Positions 1 through 7,928 of a stretch of 8,754 nt of DNA are shown piece by piece. The stretch covers positions 1-8,754 of the forward strand of contig JAHDBX010000048.1 of assembly GCA_020630145.1 (NCBI GenBank). Direction: 5' to 3'. Below the pieces are notes generated by a model that was given only the letters and a program-made list of their open reading frames with translations, was not told the origin of the DNA and did not search any database. The stretch is from Gammaproteobacteria bacterium. GTDB taxonomy: Bacteria > Pseudomonadota > Gammaproteobacteria > HTCC5015. Numbering within the stretch: the first letter of the stretch is position 1; each line of letters begins with the position of its first letter. Made by a program: the position numbers and the translations under genes.

Positions 1-150
1 CATTGTACCGCCGCTTAATTCAGCTTGCGGATGGTTTGTTTCCTGGCTACAGGCTGTTATAAAAAACAGCGCTACAAACAACAACGCGGCTTTAATAAAA
101 GCCGCGTTGTATATTTTACTGCAATGCAGGTGTTTAACCACCAAAGTCAT
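1..150 (-). CDS. apbE: FAD:protein FMN transferase ApbE (flavin transferase), N-terminal 50 residues only
   Basis: Partial gene whose 3' part lies beyond the left edge. Translation from the ATG at 150-148 gives a lysine/histidine-containing n-region, a hydrophobic stretch (residues about 16-33) and a lipobox I-T-A-C with the lipidated cysteine at residue 34. The last visible residues are G-G-T-M at 47-50, which is how the ApbE family's conserved opening motif (GGTMGT) begins. ApbE moves FMN from FAD onto a threonine or serine of target proteins in the periplasm; in the Na+-NQR the targets are NqrB and NqrC. A position directly after nqrF is common for this gene. The chosen ATG overlaps the nqrF end by 17 nt. 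The only other in-frame start upstream of the hydrophobic core is GTG at 141-139, and neither has a strong ribosome site. Identification rests on only 50 residues plus context, but lipobox, motif and neighbourhood agree. Confidence 0.82.
   Translation of the reverse strand, partial: MTLVVKHLHCSKIYNAAFIKAALLFVALFFITACSQETNHPQAELSGGTM
81..110 (-). repeat. Perfect 13-bp inverted repeat (hairpin) inside the 5' part of apbE
   Basis: Arms 81-93 and 98-110 are exact reverse complements, separated by a 4-base AATA loop. The stem is GC-rich in its middle (GCGGC/GCCGC). In the transcript direction (minus) it is followed by a broken U-rich run (UUGUUUGU), so it resembles a weak intrinsic terminator or attenuator. 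It lies in codons 14-24 of apbE, in the signal peptide, about 24 nt past the nqrF stop. A role in lowering apbE expression relative to nqrABCDEF is inference. Confidence 0.6.
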
Positions 151-1354
151 CCAACATGATGTTTTCGTCTTCTACACCTAAATCTTGCAGCATTTTAATT
201 ACCGCTGCATTCATCATTGGAGGTCCACACATATAGAATTCACAGTCTTCTGGTGCTGGGTGGTCCTTTAGGTATTGCTCATACAATACATTATGAATAA
301 AACCGGTTAAACCTTCCCAGTTATCTTCTGGTTGCGGATCAGATAAGGCAACATGCCAATCAAAGTTATCATTTTCAGCTGACAAACCATTAAAGTCATC
401 TTCATAGAACATTTCACGTAAACTACGTGCGCCGTACCAGAAAGACACTTTACGATCGGTTTTAATACGCTTCATTTGATCGAAGATATGCGAACGCATT
501 GGTGCCATACCCGCACCACCACCAATAAATACCATTTCAGCTTTGGTTTCCTTCGCAAAGAATTCACCAAATGGGCCTGAGATAGTCACTTTATCGCCTT
601 CTTTTAAATTAAAGATATACGAAGACATCTCACCTGAAGGGATGGTGTCATACTTACCAGGAGGCGGCATAGCGATACGCACGTTAAGCATAATGATACC
701 TTCTTCTTCTGGATAGTTAGCCATTGAGTAAGCACGTAAAGCACCTTTACTCTTACCTTTCAAATCCCACAGTTTAAATTTGTCCCAGTCACCACGGTAT
801 TCTTCTTCAATATCAAAGTCGCTATAAGTATTTTCATACTCAGGACATTCAATTTGAATATAACCACCGGCGCGGAAATCAACGTTTTCACCTGCGGGTA
901 ACTCCAAAACTAACTCTTTAATAAAGGTGGCTTTATTGTAGTTAGAGCGAACCGTACATTCCCATTTTTTAACACCAAAGACTTCTTCTTCAACTTCAAT
1001 CTTTAAGTCTTGTTTAACGGTTAACTGACAAGATAAACGATCGCCACAAGCTGCTTCTTTTTTAGAGATGTGCGTCAGTTCGGTTGGCAAAATTGAACCG
1101 CCACCTTCATGTACTTTTACACGACACTGTGCGCAGGTACCACCACCGCCACAAGCAGAAGGTACAAACAAGTCATTATCTGCCAAGGCACCTAACAACT
1201 TTGAGCCTACAGGTACTTCAACGGTTTTTTCACCGTTAATTAAAACTTTAACATTACCTGAAGCAACCAGTTTCGATTTTGCAAATAAAATCAAAAATAC
1301 CAGCGCTAAGATAATGCCCGTAAATAGTATTACACCTAATGAAATTTCAGACAT
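134..1354 (-). CDS. nqrF: Na+-translocating NADH:quinone reductase subunit F (NADH dehydrogenase, FAD and [2Fe-2S])
   Basis: Entry point for electrons: oxidises NADH with FAD and passes electrons to a [2Fe-2S] cluster, then to the membrane subunits. The 406 residues match the family length (about 408). In order: one membrane helix at residues 4-25; a plant-type ferredoxin domain with cluster cysteines C68, C74, C77 and C109 (pattern C-x5-C-x2-C...C); and a ferredoxin-reductase-like FAD domain with R-A-Y-S at 207-210. Next come a glycine-rich nucleotide-binding segment GGGAGMAP at 278-285 and the C-terminal CGPPMM at 376-381, typical of NADH binding. The protein ends in the expected aromatic-containing D-D-F-G-G tail. 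The ATG at 1354 is preceded by AAGGAG (1365-1360) five bases away, overlapping the nqrE stop, so coupling is likely. It is the last structural gene of the operon; apbE overlaps its end. Confidence 0.98.
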   Translation of the reverse strand: MSEISLGVILFTGIILALVFLILFAKSKLVASGNVKVLINGEKTVEVPVGSKLLGALADNDLFVPSACGGGGTCAQCRVKVHEGGGSILPTELTHISKKEAACGDRLSCQLTVKQDLKIEVEEEVFGVKKWECTVRSNYNKATFIKELVLELPAGENVDFRAGGYIQIECPEYENTYSDFDIEEEYRGDWDKFKLWDLKGKSKGALRAYSMANYPEEEGIIMLNVRIAMPPPGKYDTIPSGEMSSYIFNLKEGDKVTISGPFGEFFAKETKAEMVFIGGGAGMAPMRSHIFDQMKRIKTDRKVSFWYGARSLREMFYEDDFNGLSAENDNFDWHVALSDPQPEDNWEGLTGFIHNVLYEQYLKDHPAPEDCEFYMCGPPMMNAAVIKMLQDLGVEDENIMLDDFGG

Positions 1355-1363
1355 GTCAGCTCC

Positions 1364-1972
1364 TTACAACTGGATACCAGAGAAAGCCATAAAGCCAAGC
1401 GACATTAGACCCACTGTAATAAAAGTAATACCTAAGCCTTGCAAGCCATCAGGCACATCACTGTATTTTAATTTTTCACGAATACCAGCTAAAGCCGTAA
1501 TCGCTAGCGCCCAACCTACGCCACTACCTACACCGTAAGTCACACTTTCAGCAAAGTTGTAGTCACGCTCAACCATAAACAAAGAACCACCCAAGATCGC
1601 ACAGTTCACTGTAATTAAAGGCAAAAATACACCTAGGGCGTTATATAAAGCTGGGAAGAAACGATCCAATACCATTTCTAAGATTTGAACAATCGCAGCA
1701 ATAACACCAATAAAACTGATAAAGACTAAGAAGGTTAAATCTGTATCACTTAAGCCAGCCCAAGATAAAGCACCACTTTTTAAGAAGAAGGCATAAATCA
1801 GGTTGTTAGCAGGAACAGTAATGACTTGCACAACGATAACCGCTATACCTAAACCTAATGCTGTTGAAATCTTCTTTGATACCGCAAGGAATGTACACAT
1901 TCCCAAGAAAAACGCTAATGCTAGGTTTTCAATGAAAACCGCACGCACAAATAAGCTAATTAACGCTTCCAT
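1364..1972 (-). CDS. nqrE: Na+-translocating NADH:quinone reductase subunit E
   Basis: Integral membrane subunit, 202 residues (family about 198), almost entirely hydrophobic with about six predicted helices. NqrE and NqrD are inverted-topology paralogues (RnfA/RnfE type) that together hold an iron-sulfur centre between conserved cysteines inside the membrane. Here the candidate ligands are C26 (G-M-C-T-F) and C124 (V-N-C-A-I-L-G), in the same sequence contexts as in the Vibrio protein. A membrane-embedded glutamate, E99 (V-Q-I-L-E-M), matches the position of an acidic residue linked to Na+ movement in Vibrio (family knowledge aligned by eye). The start ATG shares one base with the nqrD stop (TAATG), and GAGG lies just upstream, indicating translational coupling. 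The stop is 9 nt before nqrF. Confidence 0.98.
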   Translation of the reverse strand: MEALISLFVRAVFIENLALAFFLGMCTFLAVSKKISTALGLGIAVIVVQVITVPANNLIYAFFLKSGALSWAGLSDTDLTFLVFISFIGVIAAIVQILEMVLDRFFPALYNALGVFLPLITVNCAILGGSLFMVERDYNFAESVTYGVGSGVGWALAITALAGIREKLKYSDVPDGLQGLGITFITVGLMSLGFMAFSGIQL

Positions 1973-2634
1973 TATGTTGCCTCGTTATGTGAGTGTTGAA
2001 TTTTATAATCGGGTGCTTCAAGCTGATCTTTCTTGAACGAACGCACTAACCAGATAAATAAACCAATAATAAAGAATGCACTTGGTGGCAATAACATCAT
2101 ACCATTCGGCACATACCAACCACCTTCAGAAGCCAGCGGTAGAACTTTATAACCCAATAGGCTACCTGCACCAAACAATTCACGTATTGAACCAACAACG
2201 ATAAGAATTAAGCTATAGCCTAAACCATTACCAATGCCATCCATAAAACTCATTACTGGACCATTTTTCATGGCAAATGCTTCAGCACGGCCCATTACAA
2301 TACAGTTAGTAATAATTAAGCCAACAAATACAGACAGCTTTTTACTTAGATCGTAGGCAAAAGCTTGCAGTACTTGGTCAACCACAATTACCAATGAAGC
2401 AATAATCGTCATTTGTACAATGATACGTATACTTGATGGAATATGATTACGGATCAAGCTTATAAACAAGTTTGAAAAAGCAACAACAAAGGTTAAAGCG
2501 ATTGACATAATTATTGCTGTATTTAATGCCGTTGTTACCGCTAGAGCTGAACAAATACCCAGAATTTGCAGAGCAATTGGGTTGTTATTTACTAAGGGGT
2601 CTAACAGGACTTTCTTCGGAGTATCAGACATCAT
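1972..2634 (-). CDS. nqrD: Na+-translocating NADH:quinone reductase subunit D
   Basis: Integral membrane subunit, 220 residues at most (family about 210), with about six helices. Very strong family signature through N-N-P-I-A-L-Q, L-I-R-N-H-I-P, I-I-V-Q-M and [12 protein letters not shown]. Candidate intramembrane Fe-S ligands are C28 (L-G-I-C-S-A) and C111 (T-N-C-I-V-M). With NqrE it carries electrons from the NqrF cluster across the membrane towards NqrC. Two ATGs stand in tandem: the first (2634-2632) overlaps the nqrC stop as TAATG but sits only 3 nt after GAGG. The second (2631-2629) gives a better 6-nt spacing and would give an M-S-D-T start. The difference is one residue. The C-terminal tail is soluble and charged (F-K-K-D-Q-L-E-A-P). 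Confidence 0.98.
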   Translation of the reverse strand: MMSDTPKKVLLDPLVNNNPIALQILGICSALAVTTALNTAIIMSIALTFVVAFSNLFISLIRNHIPSSIRIIVQMTIIASLVIVVDQVLQAFAYDLSKKLSVFVGLIITNCIVMGRAEAFAMKNGPVMSFMDGIGNGLGYSLILIVVGSIRELFGAGSLLGYKVLPLASEGGWYVPNGMMLLPPSAFFIIGLFIWLVRSFKKDQLEAPDYKIQHSHNEAT

Positions 2635-3407
2635 TAACCTCGAGAACGTTCGTTGGTAAGAAATTTATTAAAGCCGTTTTGACCTAACCAATAGGTCAGC
2701 ATATTTGATACACCACGACTGGTTAGTGTTGCACCCGCTAGGCCATCCACTTCATATTGTATTGTTTGGCTACTTGGGTTTACGGCGCCTTTTACTACAG
2801 ATAGTGCCGCTTCACCATTGTCGTTATAGACTTTTTTGCCACGCCATAAAGCTTTCCATTTAGGGTTATCTACTTCACCACCTAAACCGGGCGTTTCAGC
2901 ATGGTCATAAAAACTTAAACCATAAACGGTATTAGCATCAGCTTCTAAGGCAAGAAAACCATATAACGTTGACCATAAACCATAGCCATGTACCGGTAAG
3001 ATATAGTATTTAATTGCACCAGCACTATCGCGCACCAAATAAACCGATGCTTGCTTAGCACGTCGGCCAATACCCGCAATATCGTCTTTCTTATCTAACT
3101 TGATACTTAAGCTAGGATCGGCTGCGGCTGAACGCTGGTCATAAGTATTGGCATCAATATCCGATACATACTCACCTGTGTCCAAGTCCACAACAACAGA
3201 CTCGATATTTTTTTCATAAAGCTCAGCAATACTGGCTTTATCCTTTAATAAACCAACAACACCTAATATATTGCCTTGTTTATCAACGATCTTATTTTGT
3301 TCTTGCTGCGGCTTTAATGATACTGCTGAAACAGATACCACTAATGAACACACTAGGCACAAACCAATCGCGACAATTAATGTTTTTTGAATTGAATCGT
3401 TATTCAT
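2634..3407 (-). CDS. nqrC: Na+-translocating NADH:quinone reductase subunit C (covalent FMN)
   Basis: Single-span subunit with a periplasmic flavin domain; 257 residues, the usual family length. One membrane helix lies at about residues 9-31, followed by a soluble domain. FMN is attached through a phosphoester to a threonine near the C terminus: [10 protein letters not shown] at about 221-230, with T227 as the acceptor. The residue before G-A-T is Ala, where Ser or Thr is usual in the ApbE target motif; NqrB in this operon has the ordinary Ser. The supporting motif T-P-G-L-G is present at about 172-176. The ATG at 3407 follows AAGG, which overlaps the nqrB stop (TAAGG); the gap is 9 nt. The stop is fused to the nqrD start. 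The flavin transferase for it is encoded downstream (apbE). Confidence 0.98.
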   Translation of the reverse strand: MNNDSIQKTLIVAIGLCLVCSLVVSVSAVSLKPQQEQNKIVDKQGNILGVVGLLKDKASIAELYEKNIESVVVDLDTGEYVSDIDANTYDQRSAAADPSLSIKLDKKDDIAGIGRRAKQASVYLVRDSAGAIKYYILPVHGYGLWSTLYGFLALEADANTVYGLSFYDHAETPGLGGEVDNPKWKALWRGKKVYNDNGEAALSVVKGAVNPSSQTIQYEVDGLAGATLTSRGVSNMLTYWLGQNGFNKFLTNERSRG

Positions 3408-3416
3408 ATTACTACC

Positions 3417-4631
3417 TTACGCTGCACGTTTTAGACGACGTTTGATATTTGCCTGTACGACAAAGTGATCAATTAACGGCGCAAATAAATTAGCGAATAA
3501 TATAGCTAGCATAATACCCTCTGGGAAAGCTGGGTTAACCACCCTAACCAGCGCGGTCATTAAACCAATTAAAAAGCCATACCAGAAACGGCCAGTGTTA
3601 GTCATTGACGCACTAACAGGGTCAGTTGCCATGAACACAGCACCGAAAGCAAAACCACCGATAACATAATGCCAGTAAAAAGGTAATGACATCATAGCGG
3701 CTGAATCAGGACCTGCTGCGACATTAAGTAGTAATACAGTTGCCGCCAAGCCAACGAAACAACCTAATATAATTCGCCATGAGGCAATACCGGCATAAAC
3801 AATAAATGCACCGCCCAGTAAAATAGCGAGCGTTGAGGTTGAACCCATAGAGCCAGGTATTACACCAATGAATGCATCCATCCAAGTAATACCGGCTTCC
3901 TTAATACCTGCTAAACCATCAGAAGCACCCAAACTTAATGCTGTAGCGCCACTGAAGCCATCTACTGCCGTCCATACCGCATCACCTGATTGCGTAGCTG
4001 GATAAGCGAAATATAGGAAAGCACGGCCTGTTAATGCTGGGTTTAAGAAGTTTTTACCTGTACCACCAAACACTTCTTTACCGATAACAACACCGAAAGA
4101 AATACCCATTGCCACAACCCATAGTGGTGTAGTAGCAGGTAAGGTTAAAGAGAATAATATAGAAGTAACAAAGAAACCTTCGTTCACTTCATGGCCACGT
4201 ACTTGCGCAAATAATACTTCCCAAATACCCCCCACAATGAAAGTCGTCATATAAACAGGGAAGAAGTATAAAGCACCATGTACAAAGTTATTAACAAAGC
4301 TAGTTGGATCGTAACCCATACCCAGTAAGCTCATAACAGAGGCACGCCAACCCGTGGTTGCATCCATACCTAGGCTAGCTAAACCAAGGTTAGCTTGATA
4401 GCCGGTATTCCAACACGCTACAAATACACATGGAAATGTTGCTAACCATACGTAAATCATGACACGCTTCAAATCAAGCACATCACGCACATGCGGAGCA
4501 GTACGCGTTGTTGAACTAGGTGTATAGAAAATAGTATCTACCATTTCATAAGTAGAATAGTATTTTTCGAACTTGCCACCCGACTGGAAAGCAGGCTCTA
4601 TTTTATCGAGAAAACGACGTAAAAAAGACAT
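3417..4631 (-). CDS. nqrB: Na+-translocating NADH:quinone reductase subunit B (covalent FMN, riboflavin, Na+ channel)
   Basis: Largest membrane subunit, 404 residues (family about 410-415), with about ten helices. It carries covalent FMN on a threonine, non-covalent riboflavin and the main Na+ path, and is central to quinone reduction. The flavinylation motif is D-G-F-S-G-A-T at 224-230, making T230 the acceptor. G-G-I-W-E at 134-138 matches the region where inhibitor-resistance glycines and a Na+-related glutamate lie in Vibrio. The D in A-P-L-I-D-H (about residue 388) matches another acidic residue tied to Na+ transport; both are aligned by eye. [12 protein letters not shown] (192-203) and A-T-D-P-V-S (335-340) are strong family blocks. 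The start lies 1 nt after the nqrA stop and is preceded by GAGGG five bases away. Confidence 0.98.
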   Translation of the reverse strand: MSFLRRFLDKIEPAFQSGGKFEKYYSTYEMVDTIFYTPSSTTRTAPHVRDVLDLKRVMIYVWLATFPCVFVACWNTGYQANLGLASLGMDATTGWRASVMSLLGMGYDPTSFVNNFVHGALYFFPVYMTTFIVGGIWEVLFAQVRGHEVNEGFFVTSILFSLTLPATTPLWVVAMGISFGVVIGKEVFGGTGKNFLNPALTGRAFLYFAYPATQSGDAVWTAVDGFSGATALSLGASDGLAGIKEAGITWMDAFIGVIPGSMGSTSTLAILLGGAFIVYAGIASWRIILGCFVGLAATVLLLNVAAGPDSAAMMSLPFYWHYVIGGFAFGAVFMATDPVSASMTNTGRFWYGFLIGLMTALVRVVNPAFPEGIMLAILFANLFAPLIDHFVVQANIKRRLKRAA

Positions 4632-4632
4632 A

Positions 4633-6090
<1,458 letters not shown>

Positions 6091-6123
6091 TCAATCAGGC
6101 ATGCGCTTGTTTTTGGCGGCAGT

Positions 6124-6129
6124 ATTATA
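6124..6129 (-). promoter_or_regulatory. Consensus -10 element, possible upstream nqr promoter
   Basis: TATAAT on the minus strand, followed by ACTGCC, close to the plus-strand element at 6258 (TATAAT then ACCGCC). TTGACA lies immediately upstream with no spacer, so it cannot serve as the -35 of this -10. At normal spacing the -35 is poor (TATGAT). If used, the nqrA leader would be about 130 nt and would include the 6033-6051 palindrome. Confidence 0.3.
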
Positions 6130-6257
6130 TGTCAAACCGCCTCAGCATCATACAAAGAATTGTGAATTTATCCCACAAAAAACGTCCGATTCAACTTTCT
6201 CGGCTGCTTTGGACAAGTCTTGAATAAGACATGATAGCAATCCATGCGCATGGCTCC

Positions 6258-6263
6258 TATAAT
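6258..6263 (+). promoter_or_regulatory. Consensus -10 element directly in front of the DUF465 gene
   Basis: TATAAT in the context GGCTCC-TATAAT-ACCGCC-ATG. The last T of the hexamer is six bases before the ATG at 6270, which would put the transcript start at or next to the A of that ATG and give a leaderless mRNA. The -35 at 17-nt spacing (TAGCAA) is weak. No ribosome site is visible before the ATG, consistent with leaderless translation. Confidence 0.45.
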
Positions 6264-6269
6264 ACCGCC

Positions 6270-6485
6270 ATGGAAAACATATATAACGACGACGAAATCA
6301 GGCTACGCGAAAAGCTCTACGACCTTCGTATTGAACACCGAGACCTTGACGACATCATTGAACGCCTGAATCAAGACCCTGATGCCGACCAATTGCAAAT
6401 TAACCGGCTAAAAAAGCGCAAGCTCGTCATCAAAGACTTAATCGCTAAAATAGAGAACGAACTGATTCCCGACGAGCATGCCTAA
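6270..6485 (+). CDS. DUF465 (YdcH-like) small coiled-coil protein
   Basis: Predicted 71-residue, highly charged, all-helical cytosolic protein. Length and pattern fit the DUF465/YdcH family (E. coli YdcH about 74 residues): a first helix L-R-E-K-L-Y-D-L-R-I-E-H-R-D-L-D-D-I-I, a short turn with D-P-D-A-D, and a second helix with the family core R-L-K-K-R-K-L-x-x-K-D (46-56). The role of the family is not established. An in-frame ATG at 6231 would add 13 residues (M-I-A-I-H-A-H-G...) that do not resemble the family, and it lies upstream of the TATAAT at 6258, so 6270 is preferred. Its stop is two bases before the DUF2889 gene, indicating co-transcription and coupling. It is divergent from nqrA, but a functional tie to Na+-NQR is not shown. 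Confidence 0.8.
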   Translation: MENIYNDDEIRLREKLYDLRIEHRDLDDIIERLNQDPDADQLQINRLKKRKLVIKDLIAKIENELIPDEHA

Positions 6486-6487
6486 CC

Positions 6488-7042
6488 ATGCCCTTATCCA
6501 AACCTTTACCACGCCAACAAAAACACCATCGTAGCATTGATATCAAAGGCTACCAGCGCGATGACGAACTCTGGGATATTGAAGCACACTTAACCGACAG
6601 CAAAAGTTATACATTTAGCAACAAGCATCGTGGACACATTGCCGCGGGTGAAGCCGTTCATGACATGTGGCTGCGACTCACAGTAAATGAGCAACTCTTA
6701 GTAAAAGACATTGAAGCCGTTACCGATAACGGGCCCTTTACTATATGCCCTGATATTACCGATAACTTCAAACGCTTAATTGGTGAGCAAATTAAACCAG
6801 GCTGGACAAGGCGTTGCAGACAGCTATTAGGCGGCATTGAAGGTTGCACCCACTTAGTCGAGTTGCTAGGCCCAGTAGCCACAATAGCTTACCAAACTGT
6901 TTATGGTGGCAACCCTAAAAAACAAACGTCAAAAAATACTAAACCACGCTTATTAGATAGCTGCCATGCTTTTGCAAAAAGCAGCCCAGTGATACATGAA
7001 TTTTACCCTGACTTTTATGAACCCCAAAAGACCAAGACCTAG
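6488..7042 (+). CDS. DUF2889 domain protein
   Basis: 184-residue cytosolic protein with no signal peptide or membrane helix. It matches the DUF2889 family along most of its length: an opening M-P-L-S-x-P-x-P-R, then the blocks R-D-D-E-L-W-D-I-E-A-H-L-T-D-S-K (24-39), A-G-E-A-V-H-D-M-W-L-R-L-T-V (53-66), I-C-P-D-I-T (87-92) and P-G-W-T-R-R (104-109). The strongest block is L-L-G-G-I-E-G-C-T-H-L-V-E-L-L-G-P (113-129). H58, C120, H122 and E125 are conserved-looking and could form a site, but no activity is known to me. The ATG at 6488 lies two bases after the DUF465 stop; only a weak GACGAG is upstream, so translation probably depends on coupling. The TAG stop is interlocked with that of the opposing C92 gene. 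Confidence 0.88.
   Translation: MPLSKPLPRQQKHHRSIDIKGYQRDDELWDIEAHLTDSKSYTFSNKHRGHIAAGEAVHDMWLRLTVNEQLLVKDIEAVTDNGPFTICPDITDNFKRLIGEQIKPGWTRRCRQLLGGIEGCTHLVELLGPVATIAYQTVYGGNPKKQTSKNTKPRLLDSCHAFAKSSPVIHEFYPDFYEPQKTKT
7039..7042. other. Interlocked convergent stop codons (CTAG)
   Basis: The four bases CTAG provide TAG for the DUF2889 gene on the plus strand (7040-7042) and TAG for the C92 gene on the minus strand (7041-7039). No terminator hairpin lies between the two genes, so their transcripts must overlap at the 3' ends. Confidence 0.9.
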
Positions 7043-7815
7043 GCCAAATCTTTTGGCTTTTCACCCCAATTTAGCTCTCTATAGTCAAAACCACGAGAAA
7101 GCGTTGGCTTAACCACTTCAAAATACGGCGACAAATCAAAATCCCTAGGCGCAAACAAGCTGTGATGGCGTATATGCAAAATTTCCTGCTTTTCAGCCTG
7201 ACTCATCTGACGGTTATCAGTAGTCGGTAAAATTGGATATTTAACTTCTTGGAATGCAATCGCTATTAAAGAAGAACAAATCACTCGGCTTGGGTCACCA
7301 CTACCTAAAGCAATCATTTTACGACGGAAACGACGCGGCACTGGCAGAGGCACCAAATAACGCATCAAATCAAAGATATTCTTCATATCATACTGATCAC
7401 CCAAATGTGACAACACATAAGTAATCACCTGCTTAATCGTCGCGTCATCCAAGCCAACAGGCCGACAAATACGCACATTGAAGTCATGATATTTCGACAC
7501 AGGTACCGCGACGACACCCAAGTTAGTATCTGCCTCAATAAGCCATGCATTACTGGCATTCTCATCTTGCGGTACATCATTAGGCAAAGGCCCAACAAAA
7601 ATAGCGGCATGTGACCACGTAGACTGGGTTAAATATTTAATAACTTTACTGACACGCGCTTTACCCTCAACCAGCAAGACATCGCCCGGCCGCAAGGTTT
7701 CTTCCAAAGACTCCGTGCCAATAATCGAAAATGGCTGATACAACGGTAAATCTTTGGTGATAAACTTGGCCAAGATTCGGCCAGGTAACTGTATTAACTT
7801 GTCTAACCACTTCAT
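7039..7815 (-). CDS. YiiX-type permuted papain-fold hydrolase (peptidase C92 / NlpC-P60-like)
   Basis: Predicted 258 residues from ATG. It belongs to the YiiX/YebB group of circularly permuted NlpC/P60 enzymes (peptidase family C92), where His precedes Glu and Cys. Seen here: L-R-P-G-D-V-L-L-V-E-G (41-51), a catalytic histidine in W-S-H-A-A-I-F-V-G (H69), an acidic partner in L-I-E-A-D-T (E94), and the nucleophile in S-R-V-I-C-S-S-L-I (C180). The substrate is unknown; relatives are proposed to cleave amide or thioester bonds in peptides or lipids. No signal peptide or lipobox is visible; the N terminus is an amphipathic, basic segment that could lie on the inner membrane. The reading frame extends to a GTG at 7824, but neither start has a strong ribosome site and ATG is preferred. 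It ends tail to tail with the DUF2889 gene. Confidence 0.82.
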   Translation of the reverse strand: MKWLDKLIQLPGRILAKFITKDLPLYQPFSIIGTESLEETLRPGDVLLVEGKARVSKVIKYLTQSTWSHAAIFVGPLPNDVPQDENASNAWLIEADTNLGVVAVPVSKYHDFNVRICRPVGLDDATIKQVITYVLSHLGDQYDMKNIFDLMRYLVPLPVPRRFRRKMIALGSGDPSRVICSSLIAIAFQEVKYPILPTTDNRQMSQAEKQEILHIRHHSLFAPRDFDLSPYFEVVKPTLSRGFDYRELNWGEKPKDLA

Positions 7816-7853
7816 GGCAAACACACAACCCGCTTAATCATTTTTAATGGCGC

Positions 7854-7862
7854 GTATAATAC
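7854..7862 (-). promoter_or_regulatory. Symmetric -10 element GTATAATAC, candidate promoter for the C92 gene
   Basis: On the minus strand this reads GTATTATAC followed by GCGCC, a plausible -10 (TATTAT) with its start near 7849 and a leader of about 35 nt to the ATG at 7815. On the plus strand the same bases give a perfect TATAAT pointing into the 3' end of the exported-protein gene. No good -35 is seen on either strand. Confidence 0.3.
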
Positions 7863-7882
7863 CCTAACTTTTGCAAAGATCG

Positions 7883-7905
7883 GCGCACTATTTTGCATAG
7901 CGCGC
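7883..7905 (-). terminator. Hairpin downstream of the exported-protein gene, possible weak terminator
   Basis: In the minus-strand RNA, GCGCGCUAU pairs with AUAGUGCGC across a GCAAA loop: nine pairs including one G-U. On the plus strand the same position would be an A-C mismatch, so the structure favours minus-strand RNA. It lies 23 nt after the stop of the exported-protein gene. The following sequence (CGAUCUUUGC) has only a short U run, so termination would be incomplete. Confidence 0.35.
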
Positions 7906-7928
7906 GCAATCATTTTACATTAACATGC

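Noticed and set aside
1068..1538. Plus-strand reading frame of 156 codons antisense to nqrF and nqrE
   Set aside because: Proline/threonine/serine-rich shadow of two strongly conserved genes on the other strand; no start signal.
6160..6178. TTGTG...CACAA inverted pair resembling a CRP site
   Set aside because: The half-site spacing is wrong for CRP (TGTGA-N6-TCACA) and the second half does not match; five-base arms are easily found by chance.
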